Of a DNA stretch of 64,000 bases, positions 48,230-62,179 are shown piece after piece. The stretch spans positions 13,727,770-13,791,769 of the forward strand of contig CM046333.1 in NCBI GenBank assembly GCA_025403435.1, in the 5' to 3' direction. The position numbers and the translations under genes were made by a program. The notes below the pieces were generated by a model that was given only the letters and a program-made list of their open reading frames with translations, ran no database searches and was not told where the DNA came from. Origin of the DNA: Artocarpus heterophyllus. Taxonomy: Eukaryota; Streptophyta; Magnoliopsida; Rosales; Moraceae. Position 1 is the stretch's first letter. Every line of letters begins with the position of its first letter.

Positions 48230-51200
48230 TTGATTCTGTTGGCACGTGTTTCTGCTGAGTCAGTTGGTTTGCCTTCAGTGGCTTTCTAACAGAATCAATC
48301 AAGGGACAAATGTAACGACGGTCAGATCGCAAACTAAAATTTTGTTACGAACTGCTTTGATCATGGGATTAGGTTGAAATTACGGATCTACATTTCACAA
48401 GTGCTTAAAATGTCATCAATTTGTTCACTTCACTGCTACTGTGAATACGTGTTTGAAAGTTAAAGTAGGATTTTATCCATTTTGTTACCGAAAAATTTGT
48501 CCATTTTTTTTTTGGGACGACATGGGAATTTACGTATCTAACAGAAATTATTTTTTTCTATTTGCCTCATCTGTGATTGGATTAGGAACTCGCAGAACAA
48601 CCAATCGTCCTGTCATGGACTGGGATCTAGCCTTATGATACACAAGTTAGGAGATTAAAATTAGAAAAATTTCCACGTTAGTTAAAATCATATTTTAATT
48701 CACGTGTGTTACTAGTTTATTGTTGTTTTATCACCTTCAAGTTTAATAGGGGGGACATCATAGAAATGGTCGTATTAGTGTCAGTATTGAGTGTTGATAT
48801 ATATTTTTTGGAAATAAAAATTATTGGTATCTAGTGCAGTGCAGGCATGCATCCTCAATTTAAAAGCTTGCAAAAGTCATGTTGGCCGGCCCATATCCTC
48901 CATTTAATTTGGGTGGGTAAGAAAATTTTGGCTTTCTTTTCTTGCTATGTTGGGTCCGATATTACCAAAAGTGAATACTGTTATATGCTTTTTTATATGT
49001 TAATTTTGAAACTCACAGGTCATTATGTTTCACATGGGATGTTTATAATTGGTTAAAAAGACTGATGATCAACGCTGCTATACTTTCACATTTTTTGTTT
49101 GGTTATTAGAAATGACAGTGGTAGGCTATAAAACACTACTTTTATTCGTGACGTTTTTTTAAAAAGATAAAAGAAAAGAAAAGATAAATCGAATAGTTCC
49201 TCCATTAATTTGGTCTTTTCACCGTAGTCTTTGCAGATGATGCGCCTTTTTAACTGTTTAGATATTGTTAAAATTACATGAAAATAAAAAGCACGCCGAG
49301 TGGATATTTTGATACGAGTGGCCATAAACAAAGTCATGCTGAGTGTAAATAGGTTATCTTAGAAATGGTTTTTAAGTTTAACCCTCAGTTTTTTTTAATC
49401 CTTGACATTTAAAATGTCCCACTTTTGGTCTATAATTCATTAGTTTGTTTCAGATTTGGTTTCTGGTAGTTACGTGCAAATATTTAATGAAAAATATTTA
49501 AAATGACCTATTTTAATTCCTAACCTCTTTTAATGGAGGGATAAAAGGAAAACAAAGTAATAGATTAGAGACTAAAGTAAGACATTTTAAAATTTTATTT
49601 AATAAAAAACTTTTAAAATGTCCTCTTTTGTTTTATTATTTATTATTTTGTTTCACTTTTGGTTGTTCTGTTAAGTTAAGTTTGGGACTAAAATAGGATT
49701 TTTTTAATAAATTTTTGTTAAATGCTTCACACCTAACTAATAAAGAGATCAAAATTAATACAAAGTATCAGATTGTAAACTAAAATGAGATTTTTTTTTT
49801 TTAATGTCAGGAACTAAAATAAAGTGTGCACTTGAAAAAAAAAAGAAAAAAAAAAAGATTGGTGAAAGTAGAAAGTTATTCCATGTCCGAGGCTGTATAA
49901 AATAAACGGTAAGATTCTTGGGGAAAGCAAGTTTCAGAATTCCGAAGGGATACAGATTCTATCCCCAGACCTTAGCAAAATGGTTCCACTAGACTGGTGA
50001 GGGTGCCAACCTTCCGTCCGTCATTGTTGCTTGAGATGTTTTAGAGTGGTGTTTGTCTAGTTATTTATTTTATGCTTTCTACGTCGACTTATGCTCCCAT
50101 TCACAGCTCTTTTTGCTGTTTTGATATGTTTGAACGAGCTAAAGAAAAGAAACTAATTACAAGGTGGTCGGTTTTTTTGAATAAAAAAATATATAAATAT
50201 AGGAATTTTTATGGCCCGTGGGTCATTAGGAAGAATCAGAACAAAAATTTAAGAGAGAGATGGTGAGAAGTGACTTCAAAAATCTTCATTCCTCCCCATA
50301 TTTTCCTTTTCAGCCAAAGTTTGAATCAGAGCACATGCCACGCGATGTATACATTTTTGAGCCATATTTCACGTGGAACACTAGTACGTTCTCTTTTTGT
50401 CTACCACAAAAATTGAACCCCAGAGAGATTTTTTTTTTCCCTTTTTCGTGCAACTTGTATCATCGTTTACCTTACTTTTTTTAATTAACGAGAACCTTTC
50501 AATTTACCCCCAAAGTGAAGCTTAAATTCGAGCATCTAAAATATTACTATTTAAATTATATTCGCCAAAAATTTTGTGATAGATCTTTTAAAGAGGATGT
50601 GGAGAAGGGTTGTAACCTTACAAATGGTTGCAAATTGCAAATGCAGTCCACACGTACATGATTGAAAAAGATTGTTATCTTCCTATGAGCATGAGATTTA
50701 ATTCATCTTTATATTAGAAAGCAAAGTTCGGATTCTTTTCTCATCTTTACTGTGAGAGTTTCTACAAACATCATGATTTCTTGATCAACTTGCTAGTTAG
50801 GTAGCGAAAGGAGATTGCTTTACGTCTCATCAATAATGGAAAATAACCCAAATGTCAAGAGATGATCTTTATCTTAATAGTAAATCCTTAGGGAACCATT
50901 TCACCCAAAAAAAAACCCTGTTCGGAAGATAATTTGATCAGTCACTTTGAAACTCAACCAAATTAATTATGGCAAATGTGAGGCAGGAAATATTTTAAAA
51001 AAATTATATATAGCTTTCTATTAAATAGAGTGTATATCAATATTAATTGAGTGCACAGTTCTTACTATTTTTATAAATGTAATTAAGCGAGTGCACAGTG
51101 CCTTATATATTTTTTTAATGTATAATTAAATTTTATACAAACTCTATGAATAAAATTAAATTTTCAATATTTAAGTAGAAATTGGTCACTCACTAAAAGT

Positions 51201-54088
51201 AGCGGAAAGCTTATAATTGAAGTGGTTGATTTCATATTTAACCCATTGAAGAAGAGGGATTGCTTTACTTTGCCTTGAAACAATGCAAAATGGCATAAAG
51301 CCGATTTCTCAGTTTTTCCTAAGTTGCAAATTTGGTGCTTTTTTCAAGGCAATGTCAAATTTATAACGATTTATTATATGGGTCACATGATTAGTTGGTA
51401 AAAGATAATATAAGAGAGCGATATTGACACAAACATTTCGAGTAAAGGAGAACGCGACACTTTGAGTTAGAGCGAGGAAGAATTCAAGATTTCTTTTTAA
51501 GTTTAATTTCAAAGTCTACTTTGTTTAAATTTACTATATTTTTCTGTCAAGCAGTCACATAATCACATGTGATTAGAACTGCTAAAATATTGATGCCCCG
51601 ATCACAAAAGTAATAAATGCGCAACACTTGATATAAGCGCTCATAGGCCTTTTGTGCCATATTTAATTACTTGAATGGGCAAATAGTGATTAAATTTGAA
51701 ATTAATCCCAATTAGAACTGAAAATTAGGAATGAAATCCATGGAAAAAAGAATTAAAGCAGATTATAGATTCTGTGAGTTATTGAATTTAAAGTAATAAG
51801 CCAATAGTTCAAGCAAGATAAGACTGGATCAGGATGGTAATAAGCTAATAGTTAGATTATTGGTTCAAAAAAAAAAAGGAAAAAAAAAAAGTCGACTGTT
51901 GTGATAAGCTAATTGGTATTTGATGCTTCACGGACTTTTTGTTGGTTTTTTTTTTTTTTTTTTACTATAATTTATCTTGTTGGGTTGCGCACTTAATAAG
52001 TAAGAAAACAAATAGTGGAAATTCGCGCAGTAATCACTTTGGCCGACATTGTTATTACCGAATTTGGGAAAGTAATTATTTTTTCAAAGAAATTCGTTCT
52101 TATAGGCAGATTCATTGAACTAAAAACTACTGATAATTTTGCACACCATATCAGGCAGCTCAAAAGATAATCTTAAACTCGTTGTGATTCGCTCTCTCTA
52201 AAGTTCTTTTCACTCCATTTCCAAAAGAATAAATATATAAAGCCGTTTCACACACGTTAAAGAAAATTACATATATTAAAGAATTCTAATGTTATTTGGT
52301 AGGGACGACAGAGAATGAAAACAGGATAAAAGGGTAAAAAAATAAAGTTGAATAGAATAAAATAAATAGAAATTTTTTTTTTCTTTTTTTGTTTTTTTGA
52401 ACTGGGAAGTTTTTGTTTTCCATAATATATGATAGCTAATTTCGTTTATTTTAAAGAATGATGTGTGGTGAAGGTTAGGTTGGTTGTTTGGCACATTTTG
52501 TTTTGTCATATATTTTCTCTTCTCTTCTTCTTCTCAAAGTTAAATGAAGTAAAAAAAAAATTGTTGATCTTATAGATTGACAACCCTCATTAAGAAATTT
52601 GTTAAGAGTTTAAAAAAAAAAAAAAAGAGAGAGAGAGAGCTTCCAATGGGAGAATTCTGAATCATCGTACAGTTAAGTTATTACTTTCTTTTACAGGCAG
52701 GTACAAATTTTGATCCAATACCACGGTTCAAAGTTACATGCCTCCAAATCGCACAGAAGTTTCTTAAAGAATCCTATGAATTGTGAATTATGAAGGAGTC
52801 CAGATGTGCGCGGTCCTGCCTCTTTGGCTAGTTTTTATTATTTATTTGATACATTATTTAAACTTAATAACTTAAATACATAAATAAAACTTAAAATTAA
52901 AACTAATTGAACACTTTATTTAAGTGTCAAATTTTAATTAAAAAAACCAAAAGAACCAAAAAAAAAAAAAAGATAACGGATCTTTTCTGTGATTATGAAC
53001 AATAGGATTTATTCATGATGAAACATTAGAAGGCTACAGTAAAAGAACACTGAAATCAGCCAAGAATCAGTGGGAAATTCAACGTCTTGTAAGCCTAAAG
53101 CCACAGGCAAAATGTGAAAATCAAATGATGCTGTTGCATCCCGTGAATGGATAAAATCTTTTTTTTTTTTTAATCACGTAATAAACCTTCACAAGTTGTA
53201 CTTGTTCTTTTATTTTTGGAGTTCTAGAAATAAGCTAAAGCTAAAAATTAAAACCAAAACACCATCTTCAATACGAGGGCTTTTATGCTATCACCTACTT
53301 TTACTCAACACAGGCACTATAAACAGTTGCAACCACTGACTACTGGGTGATGAAATGGTTAATTGACTTCTTTTTCTCGCTGGTTCAACATAGACGTAAA
53401 TCTTGGCACTTGGTTCATCAAACTCTCAAGCAAGAACATTTATTAATTTCTCAGAACACTTATTTAAGATCACAATTCATAATAAAAAGAATAAAAAGTC
53501 GCGATCCTTTCATCTCGTTAAGTCCGTAGAAGCGGCCAAATAAACTTTCCAGCGAAAAAAAGAGGAAATAATTGTGTTTAATTGCAAGTACCGTCTGGCC
53601 ATGCATCCCACATGCTATGTTTGTGAATTTGTGACCCACAATGGTTGAAAGTCCATCATAACGACCCCCCCAAAAAAAAAAACCTTGATCAGCATAATGT
53701 AAAAACAGAAAATGAAACAAGATTCTACAAAAACACATGGGGTACATTAATGAGGGACTAAAAATTGAACTACATACAACATTAGAACCATATCAAACAA
53801 GAGAGAACACATAATAATATAAACTAAACAAGAGCTTTTATGAGTCTCCCATGGTCTAAGCAAAGAAAAAAAACCAGCTGACCATGGCGGAGATTTTACA
53901 TCACTATTAACATTAATTAAAAATAGTACCAAATTCACTGACCTAAAAAAACCCCTAAAAGCTTGGCTGGCTCTGCAACTGCTAAAATTTCATCGCAGCA
54001 GCCACCACAAAGACAAATTACATATAAAAGCTGACACTAATTTTGGACAAAAATACAACAAAATTAACGACAATGCAACAAATTATTA
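48230..54088. other. intergenic region between ERGIC3 and the AP2/ERF gene
   Basis: The first few hundred bases should be ERGIC3 3'UTR and the last few hundred (to about 53950) AP2/ERF 3'UTR. Between them I see no gene: AT-rich DNA, poly-A and poly-T runs, a GA run (about 52627-52640) and a foldback MITE at 49375-49830. Confidence 0.6.
49375..49830. mobile_element. probable foldback MITE
   Basis: The left side (TTAATCCTTGACATTTAAAA then GTCCCACTTTTGGTCTATAA) is mirrored on the minus strand by the right side (TTAGTTCCTGACATTAAAAA, then CTCATTTTAGTTTACAATCT), giving inverted arms of perhaps 150-200 bp. It has no coding capacity. The style matches the clearer foldback element at 36341. Confidence 0.5.
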
Positions 54089-55174
54089 TTATTCTTCAGA
54101 AGCTAAGATAGAAGCCCAATCAATCTCCGATGGATACTTTTCCAGCAAGTTATTACTCTCGGGACCACCGTTGTTGCAATCCCATTGATCCAACTCCACG
54201 AAATCCGGAAACGTCAGGTCCGACAGCGGCGACGACCCGGCGGATCCGTCGCTCTCGGTCGTCACGACCGGCGACGGCGACGGCGCCGGAGAGATCTTGA
54301 CCTCGGGCTGATGGACTTCCTCCTGCTTGGCAGATGACGAGGATCTCTTGGTCGGCGGCTTCTTCTTGGCTCCACCCTGCTTCTGCGACTCGGCCAGGCT
54401 CTCGCAAATGGCCTGGAGCTTGGCGTCAACGGAGTCATGGAGCGGCTTGTAGTCGCCGAACTCTGTTGCGCAGTGGTAGCGCAGGTGGGGAAAGTTAAGC
54501 CTCGCGAAGTCGCCTCGGAGCTTGTAGGCGGCTCGGTCGTAGGCCAGAGCGGCTTCCTCGGCGGTGTCGAACGTCCCGAGCCAGAGACGGGTCCGGTTCT
54601 TGGGCAAACGGATCTCCGCGACCCATTTCCCCCAATGCCTCTGCCGGACCCCTCTGTAAAGCTTCGTGGGCTTCGGCGGCGAGCCCACTTGCTTCATCGG
54701 GACGGGCCTAGGGCCGAGAAAGCTCAGGCTGTGTTGCTGTTGGCGGGTTTGGAATGCCAGATTGGGTTGGGCTTGGGCTTGGGCTTGGATCTGGCAGATC
54801 TGGGCCTGGATTTGGTGGATCTGGGTTGGGGTTAGTTGGTTCAGCCCAATTGAGCCCACCCCCACCGGTTGCTGCTCGAAACCCATGAGGGTCTGGTTCG
54901 AGAACCCGTTGGAAAACATTTGGGCCGTCGATGTGGAGCAACCATAACCGGCCTCGGCCTGGGCCCGGGCCTGGGTTTGAAGAAAGGGAGAGAAATAGTA
55001 GTAGTTGTAGGAAGGAGAAGAAGCTGAAGGGGAAGAAGAAGGGGAAGGGGATAAGGTTGTTATTGAAGGAGGAGGAGGAGAAGGAGAAGAAACACTTTTC
55101 ATAAAAGGTTCAAGTGCTTCCATTAGCTCTGACTGAAGAGGTCTGCTACTGTAGAAATCCATTGCAGCCGCCAT
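54089..55174 (-). CDS. RAP2-4: AP2/ERF transcription factor, DREB A-6 group, RAP2-4-like
   Basis: Nuclear DNA-binding regulator, 361 aa, with its coding part in a single exon. One AP2 domain (about 172-229) starts [20 protein letters not shown] and ends RLNFP, with the WLGTF and AAYKLRG elements intact; the Val in KWVAEI fits the DREB branch, which binds DRE/GCC-type sites. The N-terminus begins [24 protein letters not shown], as in RAP2-4-type proteins, followed by Ser/Pro-rich and Gln/Ala-rich stretches (30-55, 118-148) that may activate transcription. The C-terminus has the group's acidic motif [13 protein letters not shown] (345-357). Family members act in light, ethylene, drought and wax-related responses; the exact role here is inferred. 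The coding region is much GC-richer than its surroundings. The symbol marks the closest group, not proven orthology. Confidence 0.95.
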   Translation of the reverse strand: MAAAMDFYSSRPLQSELMEALEPFMKSVSSPSPPPPSITTLSPSPSSSPSASSPSYNYYYFSPFLQTQARAQAEAGYGCSTSTAQMFSNGFSNQTLMGFEQQPVGVGSIGLNQLTPTQIHQIQAQICQIQAQAQAQPNLAFQTRQQQHSLSFLGPRPVPMKQVGSPPKPTKLYRGVRQRHWGKWVAEIRLPKNRTRLWLGTFDTAEEAALAYDRAAYKLRGDFARLNFPHLRYHCATEFGDYKPLHDSVDAKLQAICESLAESQKQGGAKKKPPTKRSSSSAKQEEVHQPEVKISPAPSPSPVVTTESDGSAGSSPLSDLTFPDFVELDQWDCNNGGPESNNLLEKYPSEIDWASILASEE

Positions 55175-55188
55175 TTCTTTGTCCGTAA

Positions 55189-55712
55189 CTGAAATATGAC
55201 AAAATCAAAAGTAGAGAGAAATCGACCTGATTCTTAACCAAAATCAAAGAAACAGGTAACTGGGTAGGAAGAAAAAATAAAAACTGTTTGTTCCTAAAAA
55301 AGAGGTTTTACAAAATAATCAAAACCTCTCCTCTAAAACAAGACAACTGGACCTTGAAGGAGAAAAAATAACCCTCCAAGCCAGTCCTAAAATTAAGAAA
55401 ACAACAAAAACTAGACAAAAAAGAGCTAAAATTTACTAGAAGAAGATGGGAAAGAAATCGAGTAATTTTTTTCAAAAAAATTATAAAAAAGCCTGGATCT
55501 CGATTCTGAAAACACCTGGCTTTCGAGAGAAATCCTTCTAAGTTTGCTTTTGGTTAATTTGAAAAACAAACCCAAAAATCAGAAAACCTGAAAGACAGAT
55601 GATTAACAGAAAGGGATTCAGAGAAGCGGGGTATTAAAGAGGGGGGAAAAGGAAGAATTAACAAAGAACAAAAATACTCAGATCTGAAACTCTCAACGCT
55701 CTTTTTTTTTAC
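55189..55712 (-). other. probable 5'UTR intron of the AP2/ERF gene
   Basis: On the minus strand a donor, CTTTTGAG|GTAAAAA (at 55712), and an acceptor, CATATTTCAG|TTACGG (at 55189), frame 524 bp that would be removed from the leader; the acceptor is 14 bp before the ATG. The short first exon (55713 to about 55760) has no ATG. This is a splice-site prediction without transcript support. Confidence 0.55.
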
Positions 55713-55789
55713 CTCAAAAGCTTCTTTTTTTTTGTGTTTGTAAACGACTCTCTGTCTCACTTTGTTTTTTCCTTCTCGGCTACCTCCCC

Positions 55790-55799
55790 TATTTATATA
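55790..55799 (-). promoter_or_regulatory. TATA box of the AP2/ERF gene
   Basis: TATATAAATA on the minus strand, preceding a C/T-rich region by a normal distance for a start site near 55760. It is about 80 bp upstream of the proposed leader intron donor. Confidence 0.65.
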
Positions 55800-55923
55800 A
55801 GAGTCTGGAATCTCTCTCATCCAAATTAACCTCATCGTTAATCTCGATTATCTCTCACTCTAATCCCACTTGCTCTTTTTTAATTACTATTATGTCCCTC
55901 ACTCGCCAGGGCAGCTCCCTTCA

Positions 55924-55931
55924 TGACGTCA
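55924..55931. promoter_or_regulatory. TGACGTCA (bZIP/TGA-type) element
   Basis: Perfect 8-bp palindrome TGACGTCA about 130 bp upstream of the TATA box. Such sites bind bZIP factors of the TGA/CREB type. Occupancy is not known. Confidence 0.5.
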
Positions 55932-56000
55932 GTCTACTTCAATCGACGTTCCTCAACCAAAAGATGACGCCGCGACATACCAAGCCTCCGTAATCTGCTG

Positions 56001-56008
56001 ACACGTGT
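56001..56008. promoter_or_regulatory. ACACGTGT G-box / ABRE-like element
   Basis: The palindrome ACACGTGT, within GACACGTGTTC, lies about 205 bp upstream of the TATA box. The ACGTG core is an ABA-response and G-box element, consistent with a stress-linked AP2/ERF gene. Confidence 0.55.
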
Positions 56009-56274
56009 TCTTTTCATCCATCAGGTGTCGGTGAACAAAGTTTTTTGTTTTCTATTTTTTGTTTTTAAATTTTTTTTGTTAATAAATGTCATGCAGCTAT
56101 TTTTGTCCATATGCTTGTCGACTGTGTTTGTTTGCGTTCACATTATCTTCGCTCTTTGTTGTTGGAATTAATTGATTCCATTATCGATTGAGCATCTTCG
56201 CTTTTTTTTCTTCCTTTTTTTTTTTTATTGGAGAAATCTTTACGTTTGAACCAAATTGGAATGAGTCATGAACT

Positions 56275-56395
56275 AATTTTGGTTTAAACTATTACGGCAA
56301 GGCTTCATGTTGTAGTTTTTTTTATTATAATATATAAAAATTTTACATTATAATAACTAAAAGTTTTAGTTAAAATTAAAAATATCAAATGCTTT
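56275..56395. mobile_element. possible MITE, recurrent family
   Basis: A TTTTTATTATAATATATAAA block with inverted GGTTTAAACT / AGTTTTAGTTAAAA-type flanks. It is weak because of low complexity. Confidence 0.25.
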
Positions 56396-59300
56396 ATTAT
56401 ATTAAATTAATGATTCAACCATCAATGGTGATGACATAACGTTAAGAAAATGATTTATCAAGGTTCTCTCTCCTATCATCTAAGGATCGATTCTCCTTGT
56501 CTATAGTAAAAATGCAATTATACCTTTCATTGAGTATTCCAAATATGGTTTGACCGTGTAGGGACATAAAAACACTACTCATCCCTTATTTTACTAGTAA
56601 AAAAATGATGATTTAACCATGATAATTAATGTTTGAAAAGAAACTCGTTATTAAAATTAATGTTTGAAAAGAATCTCGTTTTGTTTTTCTTTTGTTAAAT
56701 TTGACATCTTATGCTAAATTTAATGTTAAAATGTGATATTTAATTATAAGTAACTATAATAATTTTTTCGTTTAATCATTATACTTTTGTAATTTTTAAA
56801 CTATCTAAAAAATTTATTTTCATAAATTTAAAACTCAGTAATTGTTATGAGAAATGATAGATGTATAAGATGTTCTGAAACAGTTTGAATTGATAGTTGA
56901 ATCCAAAAGAATATAGCAATTTAAATTTTATAAGAAAAATGTTGTAACAAAATTGATTTAAAACAAAAACAGCGTGACTGTCAAACACCTTCATAGTATT
57001 TAAAATAATAACACATTTTAAGTATGTTATTTTCATATTTTTTTCATTGTAGAATATATTTAGAGTTAATGTCAACATTTACATTGATGATTGTCTAATC
57101 AATCAATGAAGCTTGCTTAATAAAAGAAGAAGAATTTATTCCACTAGTTTGCCCTTGATCTGCAATTTTTTAAAACAAATGCGCGCCTTATCATTATGTT
57201 AATTTGTATTATAATCAATGATACAAATATAAAATGTTATCCACATTATAAAGGAGTGCACCAGTCGAGGGAAGTTGATAAACGGCAAGTGATCAAGTAA
57301 TGGGGTCACCAACGTCCTCCATTTTTAGGTTTGACCAAATTCATGCTACTTTATAATAATATTAAATAATACTAAGTTTATTATAATCAGGTAAATGAGC
57401 ATTTGATTCCTGTAACGTTGGATCTACAATTAAATATAAATAGATTATGACTTAATTTGGTATTTATTATTTACAAGTTTGGACCTTCAAATTACTGTTG
57501 TTAAGACTTGTTTAGCTTCCAAGAACAAGATTAAAATAATTATAGAATGAAAGTTAATTAAAGCTATAAATAATCAAACAATATAGCAAAAATAAATGAT
57601 ACCACATACAAGATTTATAGCCATTCACTTTATAATAAGAGCGACGTCGACCAATCTTTACTATAATGAATAGTTTGATACAGACTACAAAGAGTTGAGA
57701 GATTTTGTATGAAAACAGTAGCAATTTTTACAGAGTTTCTGTAAGTTCTTTCTCCAACTATGAAGTTGCTGCTACTATTTATAGAGAATACTGTGTGAGA
57801 TCATGGCTTTAATCTAATGGAAGGAGTGGGCATAATAGTGCTTGTAGTTGTTGGATACGTGTCGATTTTTGATAGGGCCTAAACATCAAACTTATTCCCA
57901 TGTCCCATTTCGTGGCTTAACATGTATCTTCTTGTAACCACCAAGTTCGATACATCGATTCCATCAAATCGACACTTAATAAGTCTGCAACAACGAAAAA
58001 ATGTAAATTCACATGAAACGAAACGAGTAGAAGACACAATCGAACTACAACTATCAAATCAATCGATGCCTCTGATCGATCAAGTAATAAGCAAGTAATG
58101 CTTACGATAACAATTTGTCTCGGATTGAACACTCCTATTGAGCTCAATTCGCTCTGACTCTAATTTAAATTTCGTACACTGGACGTTTATTGAATGATTT
58201 ATACCTGATTAAATCATACCTTGACAGTGCTTGGACCATTATTGGCTATCATGTACTAGTTTTTTTCTTTTTTATTTTTTTACAATTATTAAGATTAACA
58301 CAAACAGAAGCGTCTAAATTTTTTTAATAAGAACGATTATCCCATCTAATTTAATTTAACAAACTTACAACCAAAATTAAAGTAGCACGCATTATTAATA
58401 CAACTATATTACCCAATTCTTCCGCCCATTCAAATAGATAAACATAATTAATTAGAATCGAATATGGTCCAGAGGAATAGCTGATAAAGGGTTAATAAAG
58501 TAGGCATTTTGTATTAAATAACCAAGAGAGTCAAGAATGCCGGTGACGGCGGATCTCAGCCGTTGGATGATCAGAAAAGGCAATTGCCCAAAAGTGAGTT
58601 TTTGACATCATGATGTGATTAGATATAAAAAATGGTTGAGGTTGTCGCTATCTAGCTTAGCTTAGGAGAGGGCAGGTTGTCCGTGACATTCAACAAATAA
58701 TGCACACCGCAAATTAAAGCTGAGGACGTGGCACGAAAGAGACTGAAGGTTTTTTTTTTTTTTTTTGGGAAGAGTCAAAAATAACCATGGTTAAAATTTT
58801 GGTGTGATCATGGTTGAGTTGGGTTGGGTTGGAGTAGTTGGGTTAAGCCGCTGGTAGCGGCTCAACATGTCACGTGAGCGCACGAGTAGGACATGCTCTT
58901 GAATTGCGGCGCCAGTTGCTGCATTGTGAGAGGTCAAACTAGTTCCTTGACCAATACGCACGCTCGCCACACTCACGGCCCACTTGCACAATTATACAAT
59001 TATTATTATTATTACTATTTTGCTAGGATAGTGTTACAAACTTATTACTTAAATAAATTTTATTGCACAAACTATACGGGTTCGTTTTTGGCAATACATA
59101 TAGGCATATATATATATATATATATGCATAGGAATCAACATATGTTAGTTCTTTTTTTTTTTCGTGTTCATCTAATTAAATTTTAATGCTTAAGTAAATT
59201 CTATAATTATTTTTAATATTTAAGTTTTACTTATGTATTTAGATTGTTAAGTTTAAATGATACGTTGGATAAATAATAAGGAACAACCAATGAGAAAAAA

Positions 59301-59492
59301 ATAAAGACAAAAAATTTAGACTCTTATATATAGTCTGTTTAAAAATATAATTTAAACTCATAATTCAAACATAAAACACTGTAATTTAAATTTTATAAAA
59401 GAAAACTTTCTGCAATAAAACTAGGTAGAAGTAACTATTTTTAGTTTATCCTAATTTGCAAACAAGCTAGCAATAGTTTGTAAATTTATCCA

Positions 59493-59646
59493 TGTTTGGC
59501 TAATGGTAGTTCTCACTACAAATTCAGTTATAAATAATATAAAACACTCACATATTATAATAAATAACTAATTATTATAATATTAAATTCTTACGTACAA
59601 CAACAAAAATAGTTTCAGTTAATAATTCTTCCCGCTAACTAAACAC
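59493..59646. mobile_element. short MITE, recurrent family
   Basis: Left end TGTTTGGCTAATGG; right end reverse-complemented TGTTTAGTTAGCGG. The body holds AAACACTCACATATTATAAT, matching the family motif in reverse orientation. No target duplication found. Confidence 0.45.
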
Positions 59647-60241
59647 CCTTTTCAAGTTGACGTAGAACGTGCCTGAATAAAAGAAATTTATTAATAAGTT
59701 TATAACGATACCTAAATTCTATTATATACTTTTTTTAATAAATATACTCGTACGATCATACACCATCATGTGCCAGTGCTAAGGCTGCTAGCCGTCGCCG
59801 TAGACAATACTTGTTCCTTGATCAGAGTAGGCGTTGTCAAGGGGTTTATTAATATCATTATTAATAATTTAATTGGGGGCGTGAAATCTGAGTAAGCAAA
59901 ACATCACAGGGAGGAAGTTGTGCTGGTTAAGTTAGTTGACCAAATGGGGTCAATTAGAATCCCTAATGAACATTGGGCCATGTTGGACCCAAAAAAAAAA
60001 TAATTATATGATCTATCTATATCTTAAAAAATGAATTAATGTTTATTTTTATTATATAAATATCACTTATATATCTTTTTTTTTTAATTTTATATATTCA
60101 GAATTAAAAATACCCTCTAACTAAATATTATCATGCATTTAAATTTTTATAACAAATTTTCTTATTTTTTAAATAGTTAAATTAGAAAAAATATACATGT
60201 ATATTCATTATTTTAACATATTACATTGATGCATTATCATT

Positions 60242-60600
60242 ATTACTTGAAGTCTTAAAAAAATAAAATAAATGTCATTGAGTATCATTATTATTACGCA
60301 TCATTAACTTAATGATATAACAATTATATAACCTATAAAATACACAAAAGACTTAATAAATATTACATCATTAATTTAATTATATATCACAAAAAAATAA
60401 ATATCATTCACTTGAAATCTTAAGAAATGAATGTCATTGAGTATCATTATCATTAAGTATCATTAACTTAATGATATATCAATTATATAACCAGTAAGCC
60501 ACATAAAAAAACTTAATAATATTGTGTCATTAATTTAATTACAACACCTTAATTTCAATTTGTCAGTAAAACTACTTCATTAATTTAATTACGACACCCT
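60242..60600. repeat. tandem duplication with a period of about 165 bp
   Basis: Copies beginning near 60245 and 60410 share ACTTGAARTCTTAA, AATGTCATTGAGTATCATTA, ATCATTAACTTAATGATATA and CATTAATTTAATTA. A partial third copy starts near 60571. Units differ at many bases. Confidence 0.75.
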
Positions 60601-61084
60601 AATTCTAATTTGTTGATAAATCTAACTTGTCGGTAAAAAAAAATTCATATTTTTAGGGAATTTTAAAATTATTATTTTAGATACCAATTTAAATTTAAAC
60701 AACAAACACCCTAATTTCAAGGATTTTTTTAAATATAATGATATCATAATCCATTTAAAATCTTAAATACGTAGATTATAGTTATTCTAAAAAAATTAAA
60801 ATTAATAATATCATTATTATAGTTATTAATGTCTTTATACATATGTATTGGGACATATAAAGAATATTTATGAACTATAGACATATTTTAATTCTATAAA
60901 TAAAAAAATGTCACATGTCTCATTAACCCTTAAAAAAAGTAAAGAAAAAAAAAGGCCCAAAACCCTAAGTTTCCTCTCTCTCTCTCTCTCTCTCTCATAT
61001 TTTGGAAATGTAAATAATTTTTAGCAGTGAAGTCTACCAATCCCTAAGATACACCAATATCATCATTGTTCGAGGATATTTAGT

Positions 61085-61206
61085 AATATAGTTGAAACTT
61101 TAAATTGGAACCAATTTATTATAATATGTGAGAGTTATTTAACATTGCAATAAAATTTTTCTTTATACTGTAGCATTAGTTCCAATTAAGAATTTGCCAA
61201 ACAAAG
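61085..61206. mobile_element. short MITE, recurrent family
   Basis: Inverted arms AAATTGGAACCAA (left) and TTAATTGGAACTAA (right, reverse-complemented) enclose TTATAATATGTGAGAGTTAT, the family motif. The right end is GCCAAACAAAG. Confidence 0.45.
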
Positions 61207-62179
61207 CCTTCATTTTTTCTATTCCCTGTTGTGAAGAGAGAAATGCTCTTAAAAGAGGTATTGGCTTCATGCGCAGACTAACATCGCTTAGGATTTAATC
61301 ATTGTAACATTGCTTAGGGTTTAAAACGAATGATTTTTCATGAATTAGGAGTATCAATATAATTTTTCCTTACATTAATATGATCAAATTCTAGCTTTTC
61401 TATTAAAAAGAAAAAAATAAAATCTAGCTTGGAGCTTAGGATTTATCACATAGATATTTATTTTCTAAGCCAAAATTAGCTTATATTGTCATTTTTTATG
61501 GTTAAATCTTAGCTATTGTTTGGTTGACAGTTAGAACCATAACCAATGGCAGAGCCACATCGAGCCTAGTGGGGCAGCCGCCTCCACTGGCTCAAGTGGC
61601 TTAATACTATTTTCTTTTTTGGCACTTTTTCTTCTTATTTTGCCCCTACTGAAATTTCTTCTTTATAATATTTACACTAAAACTTTCATAAAAGTTTCAA
61701 TTATGCATGTGAATTTTATCTTTTGAAATTTTAAGCGTCTAGAAACTCTAGTTTAAACCATTAATTTGAACAAAAAACACTACAACAGCTTGAATTTTGT
61801 AAGAAAAATCTTTATAATATATAACCTTAGTTTGAACTAAAGTTTTTGTCTAAACCAAGGTTACCATACAATTTATTATGTTTAAAATTTAAAATACCAA
61901 ATAAACAATAACTTAACTACAATATTATATGAATTTATAAATTTATAAATCGCAAATTTCAAAAATTGAATTAAACTCTTTTAAAATAGCAATAATGTGT
62001 AATTTAGTTTAAAATTTTGGTTTTATTTACATCCCTGCTGGTAAAATTTCTTGGCTTGGCTACTGTTTATAACTTAAACTTTTTCGATATTGTTTTTATG
62101 TTCAAATCTATAAATTAAACAAGCAAACATTATAAGAGATAATTAGGTATATATATAAAGTATTTAAGAGAATGAGTTA

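Noticed and set aside
54437..54835. 132-codon plus-strand open frame and other frames over the AP2/ERF gene
   Set aside because: They are antisense or shifted shadows of a GC-rich coding exon whose real frame encodes a complete AP2/ERF protein.
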